Shown here: piece by piece, positions 1 to 9,800 of the stretch
Layout of the letters: each line of letters begins with the position of its first letter
Numbering within the stretch: position 1 is the first letter of the stretch
Source: an uncultured Pelagibacteraceae bacterium
Lineage (GTDB): Bacteria; Pseudomonadota; Alphaproteobacteria; Pelagibacterales; Pelagibacteraceae
Length of the DNA: 64,000 nt
Reading direction: 5' to 3'
Assembly: GCA_902579115.1 (NCBI GenBank)
Contig: CACHFP010000001.1
Location: forward strand, 186,001-250,000
Position numbers and translations under genes: made by a program
The notes under the pieces: model-generated
Databases searched by the model: none
Seen by the model: only the letters and a program-made list of their open reading frames with translations
Told to the model about the DNA's origin: nothing

Positions 1-1
1 T

Positions 2-1192
2 TCAAGATCAGAGATAATCATCGAAGAAACTATTGATGGAAAACAGTCAAATCAATTTAATTCTATTATAACTGATGAAGAAATTAAAAATTTTCTTGAT
101 CAAAATTTATTAGAAAATTATGAAAATGAACCTTTGACTATTTCTGAAGTCGATAAAAATAATTTTTTCGTAAAAACACTCAGTAAAATAAACTTAGGGG
201 AAAAAGATATTGGATATATTTTAGTATCTGAGCAAGCAAATGAAATAGTTAACGCAGTTACTGAAAGAAAAGATTTTATTATAAGAACAGTAATAGCAGT
301 TGCACTAGTAATTTTAATCTTTTCAATGTTTCTAAATAAATATATATTAAAACCTATTGGTTTACTTGTAAAATACAGTGACTCCATCAAAAAAAAATCT
401 TCTGAAAGTATCAATATAAAAAAAGTTTTTGTAAGAGATGATGAGATAGGAAAACTTACAATGTCTATCGATGAAATGACCAAAGAACTTCAACAAAGAA
501 CAAATAGAGCAGAGACATTTTCAAATGATTTAGCACATGAAATTAGAAATCCACTTGCTTCATTAAAGAGCGCATCAGAATTACTGGATAAAACAACTGA
601 AAAAAATGAGAGCGAAAAGCTTCTTAAAATAATTAATCATGATGTTGAAAGAATAGAAAGATTAATTACTGATTATTCTCAAATGTTGAAAGATGAGGCC
701 TCTTTATCAAGAGAGAAAATGACTAAGATCAATTTATTAGAAGTTATAAATAATGTTGTCGAAGATTTTAAACAGGATCTTAATAACCAAAATAAAAAAA
801 TTGTTATTAAGATAAATGAAAAGATTAGTTCTAAAAACGGAAAATACATTTTAGGCATAGAAAATAGATTAGAACAAGTTATAGCAAATCTTTTAGATAA
901 TTCCATTTCATTTAGCCAAGACAACCAAAAAATTGAGATAAGCATTGAAGAGACAACAAAAAATCTTGTTATGAAAATTAAAGATGAGGGCCCAGGATTT
1001 TCTGAGACATCACCTCAAAAAATTTTCAAGCGTTTTTACAGTAATAGGCCTAAAAACTTTGGGAAACACTCTGGGCTTGGTCTTAATATTGTTAAAAATA
1101 TTGTAGAATTACATAAGGGCACAATTGCAGCGTCAAACAGACTAAATACAAAAGGAGCTCAAGTGGAAGTTCTGTTACCAAAATTTTCTTAG
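2..1192 (+). CDS. chvG: ChvG-like membrane sensor histidine kinase (5' end outside window)
   Basis: The frame is open from base 2, so the N-terminus lies upstream of the window. What remains is the end of a periplasmic region, one membrane segment (about 285-345), a HAMP segment, a dimerization domain with the phospho-accepting His in LAHEIRNPLASLKSA, and an ATPase domain with N-box (LLDNSIS) and G-box (DEGPGF) ending in GLGLNIV. The His motif closely resembles ChvG (ExoS/BvrS), which controls envelope and acid-stress genes with the regulator ChvI in Alphaproteobacteria. Neighbour ahcY fits, since chvI-chvG-hprK-pts-ahcY is a common alphaproteobacterial order; here hprK and the PTS genes are absent. 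The cognate regulator is probably just upstream. Another envelope kinase of the EnvZ/ChvG class is the alternative. Confidence 0.8.
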   Translation, partial: SRSEIIIEETIDGKQSNQFNSIITDEEIKNFLDQNLLENYENEPLTISEVDKNNFFVKTLSKINLGEKDIGYILVSEQANEIVNAVTERKDFIIRTVIAVALVILIFSMFLNKYILKPIGLLVKYSDSIKKKSSESINIKKVFVRDDEIGKLTMSIDEMTKELQQRTNRAETFSNDLAHEIRNPLASLKSASELLDKTTEKNESEKLLKIINHDVERIERLITDYSQMLKDEASLSREKMTKINLLEVINNVVEDFKQDLNNQNKKIVIKINEKISSKNGKYILGIENRLEQVIANLLDNSISFSQDNQKIEISIEETTKNLVMKIKDEGPGFSETSPQKIFKRFYSNRPKNFGKHSGLGLNIVKNIVELHKGTIAASNRLNTKGAQVEVLLPKFS

Positions 1193-1240
1193 TGTTCTTT
1201 CTTGCTAAGATAAGCTTATGTTGATATTAACGAAATCAAA

Positions 1241-2530
1241 ATGACACAAGATTTTAAAGTAAAAGATATTAAGTTAGCTGATTTTGGAAGGAAAGAAATT
1301 TCTTTAGCTGAAACTGAGATGCCAGGTCTTATTGCTTTAAGAAAAGAGTATAAAGGAAAACAGCCTCTTAAAGGAGCAAAAATTCTTGGGTGCCTTCACA
1401 TGACAATCCAAACAGCAGTTTTAATTGAAACATTAGTTGAGCTTGGTGCAGAAGTGAGATGGTCATCCTGTAATATTTTTTCAACACAAGATCATGCAGC
1501 AGCAGCAATTGCTAAAGCTGGTATTCCTGTTTTTGCTTGGAAAGGAGAAACGGAGGAAGAATATTGGTGGTGTGTAAAACAAACTATTGAAGGAAAAAAA
1601 GATTGGAAGCCAAATATGATTTTAGATGATGGAGGAGATCTGACAGGTTTAATGCATAAGAATTATAAGGATCTTCTGAAAGGTGTGAAAGGAGTTTCAG
1701 AAGAAACAACCACAGGTGTTTTAGCTTTGAAAAAGATGGAAGAAAAAAAAGAACTTCTTATTCCTGCTTTTAATGTGAACGACTCAGTTACAAAATCAAA
1801 ATTTGATAACTTATATGGTTGTAGAGAAAGTTTAGTAGATGGAATCAAAAGAGCAACTGACATTATGATGTCTGGAAAGGTAGCTATAGTTGCTGGATTT
1901 GGTGACGTTGGCAAAGGTAGCGCTGCATCACTTCGTCAAGCAGGAGCAAGAGTATTAGTTACTGAAACTGATCCAATCTGCGCTCTTCAGGCAGCGATGG
2001 AAGGGTTTGAGGTCGTTCTGATGGAAGATGCGATAAAAGAAGCGGATATAGTTGTAACTGCAACAGGTAATAAAGATATTGTAACGGCAGATCATATGAG
2101 AGATATGAAAGATAGAGCCATTCTTTGTAACATTGGACATTTTGATAATGAAATTCAAGTTGAGGCATTAAAAAATTACAAATGGGACGAAATTAAACCT
2201 CAAGTTCATGAGATAGAACTACCAAGCAAAAAAAGAATAATTTTATTAGCTGAGGGAAGATTAGTGAATCTTGGATGTGCAACAGGTCACCCAAGTTTTG
2301 TCATGAGTGCATCATTTACAAATCAAGTCATAGCACAAATAGAACTTTGGAGTAATTCAGATAAATACGAAAATAAAGTTTATGTATTACCAAAACATCT
2401 AGACGAAAAAGTTGCAATGTTGCATTTAGAAAAAGTTGGTGCAAAATTAACTAAAATGTCCAAAGATCAAGCAGATTATATTAGCGTTAAACCATCAGGA
2501 CCATTTAAACCAGATACTTACCGCTACTAA
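1241..2530 (+). CDS. ahcY: Adenosylhomocysteinase
   Basis: Hydrolyses S-adenosylhomocysteine to adenosine and homocysteine, relieving product inhibition of methyltransferases in the cytoplasmic activated-methyl cycle. The 429 residues are full length. Visible are the NAD-binding motif GFGDVGKG (about residues 218-225), the substrate region with HMTIQTAVL and [15 protein letters not shown] near the N-terminus, the GHFDNEI segment and the family C-terminus PFKPDTYRY. It starts 48 bases after the sensor kinase; no clear Shine-Dalgarno site is visible before the ATG. Its place next to a ChvG-type kinase is a remnant of the alphaproteobacterial chvIG-hprK-pts-ahcY order. tsaE follows after 11 bases, so co-transcription with the next three genes is likely. 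Confidence 0.97.
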   Translation: MTQDFKVKDIKLADFGRKEISLAETEMPGLIALRKEYKGKQPLKGAKILGCLHMTIQTAVLIETLVELGAEVRWSSCNIFSTQDHAAAAIAKAGIPVFAWKGETEEEYWWCVKQTIEGKKDWKPNMILDDGGDLTGLMHKNYKDLLKGVKGVSEETTTGVLALKKMEEKKELLIPAFNVNDSVTKSKFDNLYGCRESLVDGIKRATDIMMSGKVAIVAGFGDVGKGSAASLRQAGARVLVTETDPICALQAAMEGFEVVLMEDAIKEADIVVTATGNKDIVTADHMRDMKDRAILCNIGHFDNEIQVEALKNYKWDEIKPQVHEIELPSKKRIILLAEGRLVNLGCATGHPSFVMSASFTNQVIAQIELWSNSDKYENKVYVLPKHLDEKVAMLHLEKVGAKLTKMSKDQADYISVKPSGPFKPDTYRY

Positions 2531-2541
2531 AACAGTAGCTA

Positions 2542-2991
2542 ATGATTGTTAAATCTTTAGAACATTTAAATTCTTTATCCAAAAAAGTTGCAGACCAACT
2601 AATTAAAAATGATTGTATTTTTTTAATTGGTGAAATTGGTGTAGGAAAAACTACTTTTACAAGATATCTAATAAATTACTTACAAGAAAAAAATAGAGAA
2701 AAAATTACAGAAGTACTAAGCCCTACATTTAATTTACTTTATGAGTATGATTTAAAAAATATAAAAATTATGCATTATGATCTTTATAGAATAAAAGATG
2801 AAAGCGAATTAAAACATTTAGGTATTTTTTCAGATAAAGAAGAGACAATTAAGATTATAGAGTGGCCACAACTTGTTAATATTCCGTTATCAGATAAGTT
2901 AGAAATACATCTAGATTATGCTGAAAATGAAAATCAGAGAGAGATAAAATTTATAGGTTCAAAAAAGTGGGAAATTTTAAATGAATTATAA
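2542..2991 (+). CDS. tsaE: tRNA threonylcarbamoyladenosine biosynthesis ATPase TsaE
   Basis: TsaE is the ATPase partner of TsaB/TsaD in making N6-threonylcarbamoyladenosine at position 37 of ANN-decoding tRNAs. The 149-residue length is typical. The P-loop GEIGVGKTT spans residues 30-38, followed by the family motifs SPTFNLLYEY, HYDLYRI and the IIEWPQ segment near residue 112. It sits between ahcY and the amgK-like gene and overlaps the latter by 11 bases, suggesting translational coupling. The tsaE-amgK-murU order is common in Alphaproteobacteria. Confidence 0.93.
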   Translation: MIVKSLEHLNSLSKKVADQLIKNDCIFLIGEIGVGKTTFTRYLINYLQEKNREKITEVLSPTFNLLYEYDLKNIKIMHYDLYRIKDESELKHLGIFSDKEETIKIIEWPQLVNIPLSDKLEIHLDYAENENQREIKFIGSKKWEILNEL

Positions 2992-3943
2992 ACTTAAAAA
3001 AATTTCAGGTGATGCATCGTTCAGGGAATTTTACAGATTACAAAAAGGACGTTATACTTCAATAATAGTTCAAGCAAAAAAAGAGAAATTCAAAAATTTA
3101 ATCACTTACATTATAATTAATAATATTTTAATAAAAAATAGGATACATGCACCAAAGCTAATTACTAATCACTACGACAACAACATTATTGAGATTTCAG
3201 ATTTAGGAGATAAATCATTTTATAAATTTATAATCAAAAAGAAAAATAAATTTAATGATTACAAAAATTTGATCAGAATTATTATCAAACTACAAAATAT
3301 CAAAACAAAACAAAGTTATCAACTTGGTAAATATAAAATTAATTTTCAAAATTATTCAATAAAGAAACTTCACAAAGAATCAGATTTATTTTTTGATTAT
3401 TATTTGAAGCATTTTTTAAAAAGTTCAAAACAAAAAAAAATTAAAAATATTTTAAAAAAGGAATTAACTAAAATATATAAAAAACTTTATTTTAAAAATA
3501 CTGTTTTTGTTCACAGAGATTTTCATGCATCTAATATAATGGTAGATAAAAATAAACTTGGTTTGATTGATAGCCAGGATGCAATAACTGGAAACCCATT
3601 ATACGATGTAGCTTCATTAATTGATGATGTAAGAATAAAATTGCCCTTAAATTTACAAGAAAGATTATTTAAATTTTACTATTCTAAATCTAAATTAAAA
3701 AAGGAGCAATATAAAAATTTAAAAAATGATTTTGAAATATTATCTGTGCAAAGAAATCTAAAAATTTTAGGTATATTTGTGAGACTTTTTAAAAGAGATG
3801 GTAAAGCCGATTACCTTAAATATTTGCCTTACACTTGGCGATTAATCGAGAGACGTCTTAAAAATCCCGTTTTTAAAAATTTTAATTTAATATTCAAAAA
3901 ATATTTAAAAATACAAAAATTAAAAAAAATAAATAGTTTATGA
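2981..3943 (+). CDS. amgK: AmgK-like anomeric sugar kinase (aminoglycoside phosphotransferase fold)
   Basis: The C-terminal half has the kinase catalytic motif HRDFHASN (about residues 177-184) and the metal-binding GLIDSQDA about 20 residues later, as in AmgK of Pseudomonas, which phosphorylates MurNAc/GlcNAc at the anomeric carbon during peptidoglycan recycling. The N-terminus keeps the GDASFREFYR motif. The 320-residue length fits. It overlaps tsaE by 11 bases and the nucleotidyltransferase by 4 bases; the kinase-nucleotidyltransferase pair matches AmgK-MurU, a fosfomycin-insensitive route to UDP-MurNAc. The protein is very Lys/Asn-rich. The sugar substrate is inferred from the pair, not from the residues. 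Confidence 0.8.
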   Translation: MNYKLKKISGDASFREFYRLQKGRYTSIIVQAKKEKFKNLITYIIINNILIKNRIHAPKLITNHYDNNIIEISDLGDKSFYKFIIKKKNKFNDYKNLIRIIIKLQNIKTKQSYQLGKYKINFQNYSIKKLHKESDLFFDYYLKHFLKSSKQKKIKNILKKELTKIYKKLYFKNTVFVHRDFHASNIMVDKNKLGLIDSQDAITGNPLYDVASLIDDVRIKLPLNLQERLFKFYYSKSKLKKEQYKNLKNDFEILSVQRNLKILGIFVRLFKRDGKADYLKYLPYTWRLIERRLKNPVFKNFNLIFKKYLKIQKLKKINSL

Positions 3944-4638
3944 AAATTAGTCATGGAATGATATTGGCTGCAGGCTTAGGAAAAAGAATGCGACCTCTTA
4001 CAAATAAAAAACCAAAACCATTATTAGAAGTAGGAGGTAGCACGCTCCTTGAAAGAGCAATTAATCTTTTAATCAATCATGGTGTAGAAGAGATAACTAT
4101 TAATGTTCATCATCTTGCTAATCAAATAGAAAAATTTATTTCAGATTTTAAATCGGAGGTTAAAATTAAAATATCAAATGAAAAAGATTTATTATTAGAT
4201 ACTGGTGGTGGAGTGAGAAAGGGAACAAAAGATTTTAAGGATAATCCCTTTTTTGTAATTAATCCTGATACGGTTTGGAGTAATAAATATTCTGAAGAAA
4301 TACAATTTTTAGAAAAAGAGTATTTTGCGTATAAAAGACCGTGTTTATTACTGGTTAGAAAAGAATTGTCTTTGGATAATTCTTTCAAGGGTGACTTTAA
4401 TTTAAAAAATAATTTAATTTCTAAAGATGAACAGAACCAATTTATTTTTACTGGCTTGCAAATAATGAAAAATGACCATTTATCATTTTTAAACAAAAAT
4501 ATTTTTTCTATGAATGAAGTTTGGACCAAATTAATAATTGAAAACAATCTCGGTGGATTGGAAAGTAATCAAAAATTTTATCATTTAAACACCACAGAAA
4601 TGTTTGAAAAAATATCTTCTTTAAGTACTATTGATTAA
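3940..4638 (+). CDS. murU: MurU-like sugar-1-phosphate nucleotidyltransferase
   Basis: A nucleotidyltransferase of the NTP_transferase family, 232 residues. The signature MILAAGLGKRMRPLT with the activating KPKPLLEVGG lies at about residues 7-33, and the acidic metal site VINPDTVW is near residue 107. MurU couples MurNAc-1-phosphate to UTP to make UDP-MurNAc; this role is inferred from the overlapping (4 bases) upstream AmgK-like kinase. In many Alphaproteobacteria addB and addA follow, but here the gene converges on gpmA with an 11-base overlap of coding ends. A general mannose- or glucose-1-phosphate nucleotidyltransferase remains possible. Confidence 0.78.
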   Translation: MKISHGMILAAGLGKRMRPLTNKKPKPLLEVGGSTLLERAINLLINHGVEEITINVHHLANQIEKFISDFKSEVKIKISNEKDLLLDTGGGVRKGTKDFKDNPFFVINPDTVWSNKYSEEIQFLEKEYFAYKRPCLLLVRKELSLDNSFKGDFNLKNNLISKDEQNQFIFTGLQIMKNDHLSFLNKNIFSMNEVWTKLIIENNLGGLESNQKFYHLNTTEMFEKISSLSTID

Positions 4639-5347
4639 AAATTATATTTTTTGCCCTAGAATCATCTAAGTAGTAGTATTTTTGAATTTTTAATTGATTA
4701 TCAAATTCAATTATAAGCGGATTTCCCGTTGGAATTTCTAGCTCATTAATCTTAGTGTCTGAAATCTTAAAGAGATATTTACACAACGCTCTTAATGAAT
4801 TTCCATGAGCTGATATCAAAATATTTTTTCCATTTTTCAAATTCTTATTAATTTCAAAATCATAAAAAGGAATTACTCTTTCGTAAGTGTTCTTTAAGGA
4901 CTCTGTCAAAGGAATTTTATTTTTGGGTATTCCATCGTTTAAAGGGCTAAAATTTTCAAGATAATTACTATCTTTGGCCATGATAGGAGGCGCTACATCC
5001 CAAGATCTTCTGTACTTTTTAAATTGATCTTCCCCAATTTTCTTTTTTGTTTCTTCCTTGTTTAAACCTGTTAATGACCCATAATGTCTTTCATTTAATT
5101 CCCAAGAAGTATTAAACTTCATAGATAAATTTAGAGTTTTTAATATGATTGTAAGCGTTTCAATTGCCCTTTTGAGATAGGAAGTATAACTGATATCTAT
5201 TTTAACATTCAATTTCCGAATTAATTCACCTGACTTTTTAGCTTCTTCTTTACCTTTCTCTGAAAGATCAACATCTACCCAGCCCGTAAATCTATTTTCA
5301 GCATTCCAGGTACTCTGGCCATGTCTTGTTAAGATTAGTTTACTCAT
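4628..5347 (-). CDS. gpmA: 2,3-bisphosphoglycerate-dependent phosphoglycerate mutase
   Basis: Interconverts 3- and 2-phosphoglycerate in glycolysis and gluconeogenesis. The histidine-phosphatase signature LTRHGQSTWNAENRFTGW begins at residue 6 and carries the phospho-accepting His; the second catalytic His is in ISAHGNSLRAL, and the acid residue is in ELNERHYGSLTG. The 239 residues match the dPGM family. The 3' end overlaps the convergent murU by 11 bases. The 40-base gap to the divergent VanZ-like gene holds a TATATAA-like stretch that could serve either gene. Confidence 0.95.
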   Translation of the reverse strand: MSKLILTRHGQSTWNAENRFTGWVDVDLSEKGKEEAKKSGELIRKLNVKIDISYTSYLKRAIETLTIILKTLNLSMKFNTSWELNERHYGSLTGLNKEETKKKIGEDQFKKYRRSWDVAPPIMAKDSNYLENFSPLNDGIPKNKIPLTESLKNTYERVIPFYDFEINKNLKNGKNILISAHGNSLRALCKYLFKISDTKINELEIPTGNPLIIEFDNQLKIQKYYYLDDSRAKNIIFNQ

Positions 5348-5387
5348 ATAAGTTAATCAAGTTATTATGTACTATATAAAAATCTAA

Positions 5388-5780
5388 ATGAAAAATATTT
5401 TCTTCTATTGTTCTAAATATTTATTCTATTTTTCATTCATAATTCTACTAATTCTTTATTTGTTCCCAGGAAGTTTAATTGGTTATTTTTTGTACGGTAA
5501 TTTAGGAAAACAACCTGATTTTATTTCAAATCCAATAGGCACCTCTATCAACCATTTAGTATTTTTTTTCTATTTAAGTATTTTAGCTTTTATATTTCGA
5601 AATAATCAAAGAAAATTTATAAATAGCTTTTCTTTTTTATTTTTAATTTCAATAATTTTAGAATTATTACATTATTTTATTCCTAATAGAGCATTAGAAC
5701 TTAACGATTTATATGCAAATAGCTTAGGAGTATTATTGGCTTATTTCATATTTAAACCTTTTAGGAAAACTAGGAATTAA
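5388..5780 (+). CDS. VanZ-like small membrane protein
   Basis: A 130-residue protein with about four hydrophobic segments (roughly residues 8-30, 47-66, 70-92 and 103-123) and the VanZ-family features of a conserved polar HYFIPNRALELNDLYAN stretch before the last membrane helix (compare the F.P.R....D...N pattern of the family). Members sit in the cytoplasmic membrane; the biochemical role is not established. The stop codon abuts the start of the secreted nuclease gene, so the two are probably co-transcribed. Confidence 0.7.
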   Translation: MKNIFFYCSKYLFYFSFIILLILYLFPGSLIGYFLYGNLGKQPDFISNPIGTSINHLVFFFYLSILAFIFRNNQRKFINSFSFLFLISIILELLHYFIPNRALELNDLYANSLGVLLAYFIFKPFRKTRN

Positions 5781-6278
5781 ATGTTTTTACGTATTATAAT
5801 TTTATTTTTGATTTTTTTTTCTAATACAATAGCAGAAGAAATATCTGGTGTTCCAAAAATTGTAGATGGAGATACTGTACATATAAACGATAACAAATTT
5901 AGATTAGAAGGCATAGATGCTCCAGAAATGAGACAAAAATGTAAAAAAAAGTCTACAAAAATTTTATCTATAATTGGTTTCACATTCTACAAAGATTATA
6001 GCTGCGGGAAAGTCTCAAAAGAAAAATTAAAAAGCAAAATTAATGGATCAAAAATAAAATGTATATTTACAACTAAAGACAGATATAAAAGATATATTGC
6101 TACATGTTATAAGGAAAAAACGAACTTAAATCAGTGGATGGTAAGAAATGGGTACGCAATAGCATATAGAAGATACTCAAGAAAATATGTGCCCGATGAA
6201 GATTTTGCTAAAGAAAACAGATTAGGATTATGGCAAGGAAAGTTTATGAGTCCAGAAAAATGGAGAAAGCTTAACTAA
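5781..6278 (+). CDS. Secreted thermonuclease-like (SNase-fold) protein
   Basis: An N-terminal signal peptide (hydrophobic residues 2-17, probable cleavage after TIAEE) is followed by an OB-fold nuclease domain. Family motifs are visible: the metal-binding GDTVHI, the substrate-binding RLEGIDAPE with catalytic Arg and acidic residues, and DRYKRYIATC corresponding to the second active-site Arg region, then WMVRNGYAIAYRRYS and NRLGLWQG at the end. Several Cys residues in the exported part could form disulphides. Likely role: degradation of DNA or RNA in the periplasm, possibly for nutrient recovery. It abuts the VanZ-like gene; the lipoprotein gene follows 20 bases later. Confidence 0.85.
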   Translation: MFLRIIILFLIFFSNTIAEEISGVPKIVDGDTVHINDNKFRLEGIDAPEMRQKCKKKSTKILSIIGFTFYKDYSCGKVSKEKLKSKINGSKIKCIFTTKDRYKRYIATCYKEKTNLNQWMVRNGYAIAYRRYSRKYVPDEDFAKENRLGLWQGKFMSPEKWRKLN

Positions 6279-6298
6279 TTTTTAGTATAAATTATTAA

Positions 6299-6898
6299 GT
6301 GATTCCTTTTAAAAAAATAATATTTGTTTTAATTTTTTTTATTTTAGTGGCATGTTCGTCAATTCCAAAAAATACTCAAAATAGTTGTGCTATCTTTGAA
6401 GAAAGATATTTGTGGTATAAGCATTCTAAAGCTTCCTATGAAAAATGGGGAGCACCTATTCATTTACAATTAGCTTTTGTTAAAAAAGAAAGTGATTTTA
6501 ATTGGCTCGCAAAACCTCCAAGAACTAAATTATTCAAAGTTATCCCATTTAAAAGACCCTCATCTTCATTTGGATATTCCCAAGCAGTGAAGGGAACCTG
6601 GGAACAATACAAAAGAGAAACAAATAATCCACTAGCTACAAGAGCAAGATTCAAAGACTCGGTAGATTTTATAGGATGGTATATCCATAAAACAAATAAG
6701 ATATTAAAAATCTCAAAAAAAGACCCTTATCGACAGTACTTGGCTTATTATAAAGGCTGGGGAGATTATAAAAATTATTCAAAAGACAAAAAGGCTATAA
6801 TATACGCAAAGTCAGTTAAGGATATGGCAAGCAAATATAGAAAACAATTAACGCTCTGCAAAAAAAATCTAGATAAAAATAAGTATATTATTTTTTAA
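6299..6898 (+). CDS. Lipoprotein with lytic-transglycosylase-like (SLT) domain
   Basis: Starts with GTG; residues 5-16 are hydrophobic and a lipobox (LVAC, Cys19) marks it as a lipoprotein. The mature part resembles the lysozyme-like SLT fold: a Glu in FVKKESDFNWLA at the position of the catalytic acid, the SSFGYSQAVKGTWEQY segment corresponding to the GLMQ-type motif, and a tyrosine-rich LAYYKGWGDY repeat near the end. Predicted role is cleavage of peptidoglycan from the membrane or periplasmic face. 199 residues. The last 11 bases overlap the end of the convergent RND pump gene. Assignment rests on motif resemblance only. Confidence 0.7.
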   Translation: MIPFKKIIFVLIFFILVACSSIPKNTQNSCAIFEERYLWYKHSKASYEKWGAPIHLQLAFVKKESDFNWLAKPPRTKLFKVIPFKRPSSSFGYSQAVKGTWEQYKRETNNPLATRARFKDSVDFIGWYIHKTNKILKISKKDPYRQYLAYYKGWGDYKNYSKDKKAIIYAKSVKDMASKYRKQLTLCKKNLDKNKYIIF

Positions 6899-9800
6899 GC
6901 TGTTTCTGTAGCTCAATTTCAACAGCGTCAATTCTCTTGGTTCCTCTTCCAACAATTGTATAAACAGTAGGGATTACGTAGAGAGTAAAAAATGTTGAAA
7001 ATAACATTCCACCAAATATTGTTATACCAACAGTTAGACGACTTGCAGCACCAGGTCCAGTTCCTAGAATAAGTGGTAAAACTCCAATAATTGTTGAGAT
7101 GCTTGTCATGAGAATTGGTCTTAGCCTAATTGCGGCAGCTTCAAATACAGCAACTTCTAAATTTTTTCCTTCCTTCCTCAACTGATTTGCAAATTCTACA
7201 ATTAGGATACCGTTTTTAGCTGATAGACCAATCAAAATGATTAATGCTATTTGACTATAAACATTCAATGAAGACCCAACTACCAGTAAACCAATTAATC
7301 CACCAAGAATAGCCATAGGCACAGTTAACATAATTGTCAGTGGATGCCTCCAGCTTTCAAATTGAGCACTCATCGCCAGGTATGCAGTAATTAATGCTAA
7401 AGCAAATATTACATAAAGTTCAGTGTTAGTTTTTTTATACTCTTCACTTTCACCTTTATAAGCAATTTTTGCTTGAGGTGTATTTTGTTCTACAACGCTC
7501 ACTAAAAACTTTAGAGCCTCATCAAGCGAATAGTCTCCAACAAGTCTTGCCGAGATAGTAACTGCTTTTTGTCTATTGTATCTTGCTAAGAATGGTGACT
7601 GTCCCTCTTCATCGTATGCAACTAGGTTCGACACAGATACAAGCTTTCCATTGTTTTTAGATCTTACAAAAACTTTACTTATACTATCTGGCTCTTGTCT
7701 ATCTTTGATATCACCTTGCAAAATTATAGAATATTCTTTTCCATCCCTTGTAAAGTTTGTCACTCTTTTAGAACCAAAAATTGTTTCTATAGTTTTTCCA
7801 ATATCCTCTGTCGAAACTCCTAGATCAGCAGCTTTCTTTTGATCTATCTTTACATTTAATTGAGGTTTGTTCAGATCAAAGTCATCTTGAATAGAAGTAA
7901 GACCAGGATTTTTTCTTGCTTCTTTTTTAATTATCTCCTTCCACTCAATCAATTGTTCATATGTATTACCTAAAACAACAAATTGTATTGGGCTTTCTAT
8001 TCCACCAGTTCTTATTCCCTGAGGCATTATTGGAAAAGCCAAAACACCTGGCACTCTAGCAATTTTTCCAAAAGACTCTCTCATTATCTCAACTCCATGA
8101 CGATCTCTTTTAGCCCAAGGCTCTAAAAGAACAATTATAAAACCACTATTTACTTGTTTAGCCGACTTTCCAAAACCTGGAACTCGCATGATTAATTTTC
8201 TATATTCACCTTTACCTACACTTGGAAGCAACAATTCCTCAATTTCCTCTGCTCTATCTTTAGTAAAATTAAAGCCTGATCCTTGAGGGGCTTTTACAAT
8301 TACAAAAAATGCTCCTCTATCTTCTGGAGCAATTAATTCTTTCTTAGCAAAATTAAAAAAGAAAATTGTTAATGCAAGAGTACCCAACAAAAAAATAGTT
8401 ATTGTTTTTCTTTTCTTTATCCAATTTAACAGTGAAACTTTATAAAGATATGTGAGTTCTTTTAAAAACTTCTCAAATTTTAAAACAATTTTTGATTTTT
8501 GCATATTTTTTTGTAAAAATTTACTAGCTAACATTGGACTTAACGATAACGCAACAAAGCTTGAAATGATAACCGCTGATGCAAGAGTAATTGCTGTTTG
8601 AGTAAAAAGTACTCCTGTAATTCCTTTAATAAAAATTAAAGGAACAAATACTGCTACTAACACAACAGTCGTAGCTATTATTGCAAACGATACCTGCTTA
8701 GCACCTTTGTAAGCTGCAACTAAAGGTGTATCGCCTAACTCTATTCTTCTCACTATATTTTCAAGCATCACAATAGCATCATCAACCACAATACCAATAG
8801 CCAGTACTAAGGCCATCAAAGTAAAAAGATTAATTGAAAAATCAAAAATATAAATTGATAAAAAAGTTGAGATTAATGAAACAGGCAAAGCTATTAAGGG
8901 CACAACCAAAGCTCTAAGGTTGCCTAAAAATAGATAAATAATAATAGTCACCAATATTAAAGCAATGATCAGCGTTTTATAAACCTCTTTAATGGCAGAT
9001 TTTATATAATTACTTCTATCAAATGAAACCTCTAAGGTAGTACCCGGCGGCAAGCTTGGTTTAAGCTCCTTTATCTTTTTTTTAATTCCATTAGCCACAG
9101 CAATAGTGTTTGCATCAGATTGTTGATATATCCCTATTCCAACAACTTGTTTTCCGTTACCTTTAAATAAAGTTCTTGTCGACTCAGCTCCCAGTTCGAT
9201 TCTTGAAACATCTGACAAGGTTATGATTGAACCATCTTTAGCTCTTTTAAGAGGTAGATTTTTATAATTCTCAACTTCCTGATAAGCTTTATCAAGTTTT
9301 ATAGTTAGATCGATATCTCTTGACTCGATTCGCCCAGCTGGAAATTCTGTATTTTCACTTCTAAGAACTGCTTCTACCTCTTGCGTGGTTAGATCTCTTG
9401 CAGCTAAAGCTATAGGATCTAACCAAACTCTAAGTGAAAGTTCTCTTTGTCCACCAAGCCTTACTCTACCTACACCATCAACTGTAGAGAAAGTATCAGT
9501 TAAATATCTATCGGCGTAATCAGTTAATTCTAAATCTGTCATCGTTTCAGAGTTGAAAGACAACCACATAGTAGTTCTCATTCCTGCACTTTGTTTGAAA
9601 ATTTCAGGCTGTTCTGCACCATCTGGTAAATTATCCAGCACTCTAGATACAGAGCTTCTTACGTCGTTAGCAACGTCGTCTAAGTTTAAATTCGTTTCAA
9701 ATGTGAGTGTTATTCTTGAACTTTCATCTTCACTAAATGATTCTATCGTTTCTAATCCAGGTGTTCCTCCAACAAAATCTTCGATTTTTTGAGTAATTTG

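Noticed and set aside
118..483. 121-residue minus-strand frame opposite the sensor kinase, and many similar antisense frames
   Set aside because: Shadow frames in long real genes; no ribosome site, no family motifs, hydrophobic composition expected from the reverse of A-rich codons.
1193..1240. Possible SAM or SAH riboswitch before ahcY
   Set aside because: Only 48 bases, and no recognisable SAM-II, SAM-V or SAH core or pseudoknot pairing.
1955..2168. Two overlapping small minus-strand frames inside ahcY
   Set aside because: Entirely within a well-supported gene, no independent signals.
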